From JBMYYR01 sp049609625 (GTDB lineage Bacteria; Bacteroidota; Bacteroidia; Flavobacteriales; CAJXXR01), in the NCBI GenBank assembly GCA_049609625.1, contig JBMYYR010000015.1, forward strand, positions 1 to 37,757: DNA of 37,757 bases, read 5' to 3'. How positions within the stretch are numbered: position 1 is the first letter of the stretch; every line of letters starts with the position of its first letter. The notes beneath the pieces were generated by a model. The model was not told the DNA's origin. It did no database searches and worked only from the letters and a program-made list of their open reading frames with translations. A program made the position numbers and the translations under genes. Shown piece by piece: positions 31,905-37,757 of this stretch.

Positions 31905-33758
31905 TTAGTTTAGCTTGGCCTCAATATCGTTGAGGGTCCAAGTATGGTGAATGGATTTTCCGTTGGGGTCTAAAGTTGAGTTTTGGCAAGCGAAAAGCTG
32001 ATCGATTAATTCGCTCATTTTGGTCGAATTTAGAGTTTCGCCTGTTTTTATACTCATGTGTTTGGCGTAATGTTTTGCCATCAAAACCGACAAATCTGTT
32101 GGTGTTTCAGTCTGATGTTTATGGTGTTGAATCACGTCTTCGATTAGAGCTTTTATTTGCGCCTCATCACTTTCAAAAGGGATACCTTTTATTGAAATAC
32201 CTTGCTTGTCGTCTATCAAAAAATCAAATCCTAAACCCTCGATAGCTGGTTTGAGTTCTTCAAAAATCAATTGGTCATCAGGCGACAGCCGAAGATCTAT
32301 CGGAAACAGCACTTGCTGGCTTAGGGCTGTTGTTTTTTGAATGGCAGCCAAATGGTGTTCAAACAAAATACGCTGGTGGGCGCGGTTCTGATTAATCAAA
32401 ATAAAACCAGATTTTACTGGCGTTAAAATGTATTTTTTATGAAGCTGAAACACCAAAGAATCTGATTTTATATCTTGATTATCAAAAAGTTGACGATCTT
32501 CTTTTGAGCCATTTTGCGCCAAAGGTTGAAGGTCTAAAAATCGTTTCCAGTCCGATCCGCTTTGTGTTTCGCTTGGTTTAGATTTTGATGAGAAATGATA
32601 AGCTTCTCCGCTTGTTCGGTTTGCTTTTGTTGAGCTATTTTCTAAGTCGAATGGATTGAAATTAGGGTCGTTGCTCAAGCTCGGATGCGTCGGAAGAGCC
32701 GATGGATTGTTGAGCAAAGGGCTCACGTCATAGTCTTGGTTGGTGTCGAAATCGATACTTGGCACAATATTGAACTGACCCAGAGATTTTTTGATGCAGG
32801 CCTTTAGAATAGAGTAAATAAAGGTTTCGTTTTCAAATTTTATTTCTGTTTTTGTCGGATGAATATTAACGTCGATACTGGTTGGCGGCACCGAAATATG
32901 AACAAAATAAGATGGATAATGTTGGTCTTTCAAATGGCCTTCTAAGGCTTTAGAAATAGCATGGTTGAGGTAATGATTTTTGATAAATCGGTCATTAACA
33001 ATAAAAAATTGCTCGCCTCTCGATTTTTTTGCAAACTCAGGTTTGATTATAAACCCTTGAATAGTAGCTAGTTCTGTTTTTTCTTCAATCGGAACTAATT
33101 TTGATTCCATCGCCTTGCCAAACAAAGCAACAATCCGTTGTTTGAGGTTTGATGCTTTTAGCTGATAGAGTGTTTTGCTGTTGTGGGTCAACGAGAATCC
33201 GATGTGCGGATAGGCCAAAGCCACGCGCACAAATTCATCCTGAATAAATCTAAATTCGGTACGGTCGGTTTTTAGAAAATTCCGCCGAGCAGGTACATTA
33301 TAAAAAAGCCGTTTTACTTTGAAATTTGAACCATCGGCGCAAGCAATTGGTTCTTGCGAAAGTGTTTTTGAACCCTCAATAACCAATTTTGTTCCTAAAC
33401 TCAAGTCGGCTGTTTTGCTCTGCAATTCGACCTGAGCAATGGACGCGATAGAGGCTAAAGCTTCGCCTCGAAAACCGTTTGTGCTCAAATTGAATAAATC
33501 TTCCGCTGTTTTGATTTTGGAGGTAGCGTGGCGATCAAAACAAAGCCGGGCGTCTGTTTCCGACATGCCTTTGCCGTTGTCTACAACTTGAATAAGCGTT
33601 TTGCCCGAATCTTTTACCAATAAATCAATCTGGCTGGCTTGTGCATCTACAGCGTTCTCTAGCAGTTCTTTAACCACCGAGGCTGGGCGCTGGATGACTT
33701 CGCCTGCCGCAATCTGATTGGCAATGTTGTCGGGAAGTAAATAAATATGCTGACTCAT
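31905..33758 (-). CDS. mutL: DNA mismatch repair protein MutL with a degenerate endonuclease motif
   Basis: This 617-residue GHKL ATPase links MutS mismatch recognition to downstream repair. The start at 33758 (MSQHIYLLPDNIANQIAAGE) is chosen over an ATG-like codon eight residues earlier because MutL proteins begin here. The ATPase motifs are intact: Glu31/Asn35 in KELLENAVDA, DNGKGM (60-65), and TNGFRGEALASI (93-104). The C-terminal domain carries NQNRAHQRILFE (456-467) where endonuclease-active MutL has DQHAxxExxxxE, and it lacks a CPHGRP-like end, so nicking activity is doubtful. A -7 box lies just upstream, and rhomboid follows 8 bases downstream. Confidence 0.94.
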   Translation of the reverse strand: MSQHIYLLPDNIANQIAAGEVIQRPASVVKELLENAVDAQASQIDLLVKDSGKTLIQVVDNGKGMSETDARLCFDRHATSKIKTAEDLFNLSTNGFRGEALASIASIAQVELQSKTADLSLGTKLVIEGSKTLSQEPIACADGSNFKVKRLFYNVPARRNFLKTDRTEFRFIQDEFVRVALAYPHIGFSLTHNSKTLYQLKASNLKQRIVALFGKAMESKLVPIEEKTELATIQGFIIKPEFAKKSRGEQFFIVNDRFIKNHYLNHAISKALEGHLKDQHYPSYFVHISVPPTSIDVNIHPTKTEIKFENETFIYSILKACIKKSLGQFNIVPSIDFDTNQDYDVSPLLNNPSALPTHPSLSNDPNFNPFDLENSSTKANRTSGEAYHFSSKSKPSETQSGSDWKRFLDLQPLAQNGSKEDRQLFDNQDIKSDSLVFQLHKKYILTPVKSGFILINQNRAHQRILFEHHLAAIQKTTALSQQVLFPIDLRLSPDDQLIFEELKPAIEGLGFDFLIDDKQGISIKGIPFESDEAQIKALIEDVIQHHKHQTETPTDLSVLMAKHYAKHMSIKTGETLNSTKMSELIDQLFACQNSTLDPNGKSIHHTWTLNDIEAKLN

Positions 33759-33779
33759 AAATTTCGTTTTCGAACTCAG

Positions 33780-33787
33780 CAAATATA
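33780..33787 (-). promoter_or_regulatory. -7 box of mutL
   Basis: TATATTTG on the minus strand is a perfect TANNTTTG match, 21 bases before the mutL ATG. There is no TTG at -33 spacing. Confidence 0.4.
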
Positions 33788-33867
33788 CTCAAAACTCTTT
33801 TGATTTATTAGAACATCTAAAGTGTTCGCGTGTTTTAATTTATACTACTGATTTTCAAATTAAATTA

Positions 33868-33913
33868 ACAAAAAAAGGGAATGCTACGTCATTAAAAAAG
33901 TAGCACTCCCTTT
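33868..33913 (-). terminator. Terminator of the PpiD-like gene
   Basis: A 14-bp stem with one mismatch (33874-33887 with 33900-33913) has a 12-nt loop. On the minus strand it is followed by a T run (33876-33870). It begins 24 bases past the stop codon of the PpiD-like gene. Confidence 0.8.
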
Positions 33914-33936
33914 GTTTTGGTTTGAAAGAAATTTCT

Positions 33937-35733
33937 TTAGTAGAAATTTCCTCTAAGGTCTTCAATGTCTGCATGATCTCTCAATGCGGGAACAAGTTCT
34001 TGCGATACTCGTGGAATAAATCCGTTAGATATTTGAGACTTAATAGCTTCATAATCATTGCTTTCTGGAGCTTCGTTGAAGCTTGTTACTTTAGCAATCA
34101 TCACACCTGAAGTTCCGGTAACAACACCCGAAACTTGATTTGCTTCAAGACCCATAATTGCTCCAACGGCAATGGGGTCATAGCCAAGTCCAGTAACTGT
34201 ATTTCCGGCTAAAGAAACATTGGAAAAATCTTTAATCTCGACGCCAAGCTTAGATGCTGCGTCTTCTAAAGACGATGAGCCTTGAGCTAAATTAGCTAAA
34301 TACGCTTTTGCTTTTTCTTGATTTGCTTGTGGACGAATTTGCTCTTTTACTTGTTCAAAATTTTGGTAACCTTTTTCATTTTTTGATACCAATCTAACAA
34401 CAATGTAGTTGTCGTCGATAGAAAATCGAGTTAAGTCTCCAATTTCTCTTTTTTGACTAAACGCCCAATTTTTGATTTGCATATCGTTTCCAACTCCTGG
34501 AATAGTCGTCATGTTCATTGTAATGAAAGGAGCATACGAACGTTCTGTTGTCAAGGTCTGTTTTGCTGTCTCAAAACCATTTTTCTCTAATTCAACAGCA
34601 AAATTTCCTGCTTTTGTAAATGCTTCTTCATCTGTTTCTTCCGATGGCACAACTTCTCTGCTAAACATGGCAACCTGAACTGAATCGTTTCTTCTGTCCA
34701 TCAAGCGTACCATTTTGTATTGTCCTAATTCAAAATAAGGACCGTAAACATATCCAATATCTTTAGAATGCATCATCGAATCAATACGCATATCAAGTTG
34801 ACCTTTAGCAAAATACATCGGATTGAATGGTAAGTCTGAATGTTCTCTTAAAAATGCATTCATCTCTGTGGTGGTTTCAAAACCTTGAATTGTATCGTTG
34901 ACTTTGAATTTCTCGTTGAACTCAATTTGTGTTGATTTCAGTTTAATCAATTCAGCCATTGTCGCTTGATTATCAGTATTGGAAGGCTGAACTTCAAACA
35001 CAGCATATTCCACTTGGCGAGAAGCTTCCGACTTAAATTTATCTTTATTCTTGTTGTAATACGCCAATAAATCAGCCTCATCAGCTGTTTTGTTTTCCTG
35101 CGCTACACTTGAATAACTTTTATAAACAAATTGCCCAGCTGCTGTTCGCGATTGGTTTTGGTAATAGCGTTTAGCTTCAGTTTCTGACGCAAAATAGGAT
35201 TGAGAAACCAAAGTAGATAGTTTGGTTCTAAGTCTTTGATTTGTAATAAGTTTTACAGCATAATTGTATCGACGTCTATCGTTTGTTTTCATGTTGGTAA
35301 GAAAATTTGATAGCTGATCTGCTGTAATGTCTTGCCCTGGAGGAATTTGAAACAATTGCTTTACAAAAGGATCGATTTCGTGCCCTTCATAACCCGTCAT
35401 CGAAAAGGTTAATTCATCAGCGCTAACCGAAATTCCTGTATTTTCGTACTCTTCGTTGAGAATAATTGATTCAATTTTTTCGTTCCACAAACTTGCTCTA
35501 AGTTCGGCTTGATCTGTTCCTGGAGCTTGTAAAGCCGCTCGACTTTGAAGTTCAATTTCGAAGTCTTTTTGGTCTATGGATTCGCCATTAACTTTAGCCA
35601 TTACACTCTGATTTCCAGAAAACAACGAGCCGCCGCCGCTAAAAAGATCTTGCAAAACAAATGCAGCTAAAGCAAGTCCTATAAATCCAATAAGTAAACC
35701 CGATCGTTTACGTATACTTTCTAATGATGCCAT
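33937..35733 (-). CDS. PpiD-like periplasmic chaperone lacking the parvulin domain
   Basis: This 598-residue inner-membrane-anchored protein has the SurA_N architecture seen in PpiD. The start at 35733 (MASLESIRKRSGLLIGFIGL) is chosen over one 14 codons upstream because the family begins MA-LE-IR-RSGLL. Residues 11-29 are a membrane anchor, 40-200 the SurA-type chaperone domain (VMAKVNGESIDQKDFE, and the RYYQNQ helix), and 205-345 a linker domain. The rest is the C-terminal region with GDLTRFSIDDNYIVVRL (about residues 447-463). Flavobacterial PpiD proteins are usually about 700 residues and place a parvulin rotamase (HIL..., GGxLG) where this protein goes directly from MVRLMDRRND to SVQVAMF (about 341-357). 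It probably keeps only chaperone function. Confidence 0.85.
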   Translation of the reverse strand: MASLESIRKRSGLLIGFIGLALAAFVLQDLFSGGGSLFSGNQSVMAKVNGESIDQKDFEIELQSRAALQAPGTDQAELRASLWNEKIESIILNEEYENTGISVSADELTFSMTGYEGHEIDPFVKQLFQIPPGQDITADQLSNFLTNMKTNDRRRYNYAVKLITNQRLRTKLSTLVSQSYFASETEAKRYYQNQSRTAAGQFVYKSYSSVAQENKTADEADLLAYYNKNKDKFKSEASRQVEYAVFEVQPSNTDNQATMAELIKLKSTQIEFNEKFKVNDTIQGFETTTEMNAFLREHSDLPFNPMYFAKGQLDMRIDSMMHSKDIGYVYGPYFELGQYKMVRLMDRRNDSVQVAMFSREVVPSEETDEEAFTKAGNFAVELEKNGFETAKQTLTTERSYAPFITMNMTTIPGVGNDMQIKNWAFSQKREIGDLTRFSIDDNYIVVRLVSKNEKGYQNFEQVKEQIRPQANQEKAKAYLANLAQGSSSLEDAASKLGVEIKDFSNVSLAGNTVTGLGYDPIAVGAIMGLEANQVSGVVTGTSGVMIAKVTSFNEAPESNDYEAIKSQISNGFIPRVSQELVPALRDHADIEDLRGNFY

Positions 35734-35892
35734 GTATGAAATACTTAGTTTTATTTTAAGGGGACGAATATACAAAAGAATCTTGAATGTAGGAAATCCT
35801 TTTTTGACTTACTTTTTATTGAATTTTTGATGATTTTTTAAACTCAAGCATTTTATACTTTTCCAATGTTTTTACACTAGTTTTTTTAAACT

Positions 35893-35900
35893 TATCTTTG
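35893..35900 (+). promoter_or_regulatory. -7 box of lysS
   Basis: TATCTTTG is a perfect TANNTTTG match, 18 bases before the ATG at 35919. The -33 TTG is not evident. It supports the short lysS start. Confidence 0.5.
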
Positions 35901-35918
35901 TCCTCAAAATTTGAACTT

Positions 35919-37661
35919 ATGAGAGTGTTTTCTGACCAAGAACTTGAACGAAGAGAGAAATTAGATAAAATCAGAGCTTTAGGAATAGAAGCCTACCCGG
36001 CTGATTTATACCCTGTTGATCACTATTCAAAAACCATTTTAGATGGATTTGATGAAGCTGAGAACAATTTTCAGTCGGTGTGTTTGGCTGGTCGCCTGAT
36101 GTCGGATCGATTGCAAGGTAAAGCGGGCTTTTTAGACCTTCAGGACAGTCAGGGTAGAATTCAACTCTATCTCAACCGCGACACCATTTGCCCAGGCGAG
36201 GACAAAACATTCTATCAGAAATTTGTAACCAAACTTCTCGATCGTGGCGATTTTATTGGTGTAAAAGGTCGAACCTTTGTTACCAAAAAAGGCGAAACAA
36301 CCATTTGGGTTGAAGAATTGACCTTATTGAGTAAAACTTTACGTCCGCTTCCGGTTGTGAAAACCGATAAAGATGGACAAATTCACGATTCATTTTCCGA
36401 CCCAGAACTACGTTACCGCCAGCGTTATGTAGATTTAGTGGTCAACCCAGAATACAAAGACATTTTTGTAAAACGAACTAAGTTATTTTCTGCCATGCGT
36501 CAGTTTTTTAATGATGCTGGCTATTTAGAAGTCGAAACACCAATTCTTCAACCCATTCCGGGTGGCGCTGCGGCACGTCCGTTTATCACGCATCACAATG
36601 CTTTGGATACATCTTTGTATATGCGAATTGCCAACGAACTTTATCTCAAAAGATTGATTGTTGGTGGTTTTGATGGCGTGTATGAATTTTCGAAAAACTT
36701 CAGAAATGAAGGTATGGACAGAACGCACAATCCGGAGTTTACAGCAATGGAAATCTATGTGGCTTACAAAGATTATAATTGGATGATGGACTTCACTGAA
36801 AAGTTGTTGGAGCATTGTGCCATAGCTGTAAATGGATCTACAAAAGCGACTTTTGGTGAACACGAAATCGATTTTAAAGCGCCTTACAAACGTGTAACTA
36901 TGCGTCAGGCGATTATAGATTTCACAGGTTTTGATATCGATGGAAAATCGGAAGATGAACTGCGCGAAGCTGCAAAATCTATGGATATTGAAGTTAATGC
37001 TACCATGGGTAAAGGCAAATTGATTGATGAACTTTTTGGAGAAAAATGTGAAGGTAATTACATCCAACCAACCTTCATTACGGATTATCCAAAAGCTATG
37101 TCGCCGCTAACGAAAGTACATCGCGACAATCCTGAACTTACCGAACGTTTTGAACTGATGGTTTGCGGAAAAGAAATTGCCAATGCCTATTCTGAGCTCA
37201 ACGATCCTATCGACCAACTCGAACGTTTCGAAGAGCAACTCAAACTGTCAGAAAAAGGGGATGATGAGGCCATGTTTATCGATCAAGATTTTATCCGTGC
37301 TTTAGAATTCGGAATGCCTCCAACTTCTGGTTTAGGTATCGGAATGGATAGATTAATTATGTTTCTGACAAACAATCCATCGATTCAAGAAGTCTTGTTT
37401 TTCCCTCAGATGAAACCTGAGAAAATAAAAAAACAAACTCAAGGCTTAGAAGGAAATTTAAAAGTTGTTTTCAACGCTTTAGAAGAACACAAAAATGAAA
37501 ACCATCAACTTGAATTAAGTGTACTCAAAGAATTTTCTAAATTATCAAATAAAAAGTTTGACAAAACGCTAAAAGAACTTAGAAATCAAAATTTTATTAA
37601 AACAATAAAAGAAGACGACAGGATACTTGTTGAAGATATTTTTTGGAATTTTTCAGATTAG
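35919..37661 (+). CDS. lysS: Lysine--tRNA ligase, class II
   Basis: This 580-residue aminoacyl-tRNA synthetase charges tRNA-Lys. The ATG at 35919 (MRVFSDQELERREKLDKIRALGIEAYP) is preferred to a start seven codons upstream, which would lie in the promoter box. The OB-fold anticodon-binding domain covers about 50-145. The class II core follows, with motif 1 (FFNDAGYLEVETPIL, about 200-215), motif 2 (FRNEGMDRTHNPEFTAMEIY, about 270-290) and motif 3 (GLGIGMDRLIMFL, about 475-487). After it comes an ~80-residue C-terminal extension (from MKPEKIKKQ) with a winged-helix-like pattern (SVLKEFSKLSNKKFDKTLKELRNQNFI) that I believe is common in this group. It is monocistronic. Confidence 0.96.
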   Translation: MRVFSDQELERREKLDKIRALGIEAYPADLYPVDHYSKTILDGFDEAENNFQSVCLAGRLMSDRLQGKAGFLDLQDSQGRIQLYLNRDTICPGEDKTFYQKFVTKLLDRGDFIGVKGRTFVTKKGETTIWVEELTLLSKTLRPLPVVKTDKDGQIHDSFSDPELRYRQRYVDLVVNPEYKDIFVKRTKLFSAMRQFFNDAGYLEVETPILQPIPGGAAARPFITHHNALDTSLYMRIANELYLKRLIVGGFDGVYEFSKNFRNEGMDRTHNPEFTAMEIYVAYKDYNWMMDFTEKLLEHCAIAVNGSTKATFGEHEIDFKAPYKRVTMRQAIIDFTGFDIDGKSEDELREAAKSMDIEVNATMGKGKLIDELFGEKCEGNYIQPTFITDYPKAMSPLTKVHRDNPELTERFELMVCGKEIANAYSELNDPIDQLERFEEQLKLSEKGDDEAMFIDQDFIRALEFGMPPTSGLGIGMDRLIMFLTNNPSIQEVLFFPQMKPEKIKKQTQGLEGNLKVVFNALEEHKNENHQLELSVLKEFSKLSNKKFDKTLKELRNQNFIKTIKEDDRILVEDIFWNFSD

Positions 37662-37668
37662 TGATAAT

Positions 37669-37757
37669 CTCTGCGGTGAAAAAAACCAACCGCAAAGTCG
37701 CAAAGTTCGCAAAGAAAAGCCTCTGCGTTCTCTGCGTCTCTGCGGTGAATAAAAACC
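37669..37757. repeat. Intergenic CTCTGCG / CGCAAAG repeats downstream of lysS
   Basis: CTCTGCGGTGAA occurs at 37669-37680 and again at 37738-37749. Between them are three CGCAAAG units (37691, 37699 and 37708) and then three CTCTGCG units (37721, 37730 and 37738). The two sets are nearly complementary and could fold into a hairpin. The element starts seven bases past the lysS stop and runs to the window edge, so its full length is not seen. Confidence 0.7.

Noticed and set aside
36525..37067. 180-codon minus-strand frame
   Set aside because: It is a shadow of lysS. The + strand carries all class II synthetase motifs over the same bases.

Overview
The window looks like chromosomal DNA of a member of the Flavobacteriaceae (phylum Bacteroidota). 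It is AT-rich. Several genes sit behind the Bacteroidota promoter element TANNTTTG, some with an upstream TTG. A type IX secretion (T9SS) C-terminal signal, a SusC/TonB-type outer-membrane barrel with a carboxypeptidase-regulatory-like N-terminus, a PcrB-type heptaprenylglyceryl/geranylgeranylglyceryl phosphate synthase and a GIN-domain adhesin-like protein all fit that group. No rRNA, tRNA, CRISPR array, intact insertion sequence or prophage was seen.

Layout. 0-4.5 kb: a secreted subtilisin-like protease closed by two hairpin terminators, then a CoA-transferase alpha subunit and an aldehyde dehydrogenase ending at a strong terminator. 4.6-10.6 kb: secreted and envelope proteins, namely a DUF4874/DUF4832 protein with a T9SS signal, an OmpA protein with a dense cysteine cluster, and an S9 prolyl-oligopeptidase-type peptidase. 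10.6-14.4 kb: a DUF1016/YhcG PD-(D/E)XK nuclease carrying a palindrome-derived 36-bp repeat inside its gene, coupled by ATGA to an outer-membrane barrel protein. 14.6-19.9 kb: a same-strand run of housekeeping genes (pcrB-like, FMN reductase, DUF721/DciA-like, GIN protein, tex, mazG).

19.9-21.4 kb is the least ordinary part. It is gene-poor and holds an inverted repeat abutting a RelE/ParE-type toxin gene, a convergent helix-turn-helix protein that shares a bidirectional terminator with it, a second broken copy of a toxin start with the same promoter-like box, and other coding debris. It looks like a small accessory, recombining locus.

21.4-24.9 kb: an AraC-type regulator, a lipoprotein built from two copies of one domain, a ferric-reductase/NADPH-oxidase-like membrane flavocytochrome and a DUF308 (HdeD-like) membrane protein, all on the + strand and probably one functional unit. 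24.9-29.3 kb (minus): an unknown membrane protein with its own promoter, then frr-lipA-gap-sirtuin in a tight operon. 29.5-31.1 kb (+): a serine beta-lactamase-fold hydrolase and a DCC-family thiol protein. 31.2-35.7 kb (minus): mutL-rhomboid, then a PpiD-like periplasmic chaperone that appears to have lost its parvulin domain. 35.9-37.7 kb (+): lysS, followed by intergenic tandem repeats at the window edge.

The items most worth a second look are the 20-21.4 kb toxin/inverted-repeat locus, the palindromic repeat inside the DUF1016 nuclease, the PpiD homologue lacking its rotamase domain, the MutL with a degenerate endonuclease motif, and the duplicated-domain lipoprotein plus flavocytochrome unit. 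All assignments come from reading the sequence; no database search was run.
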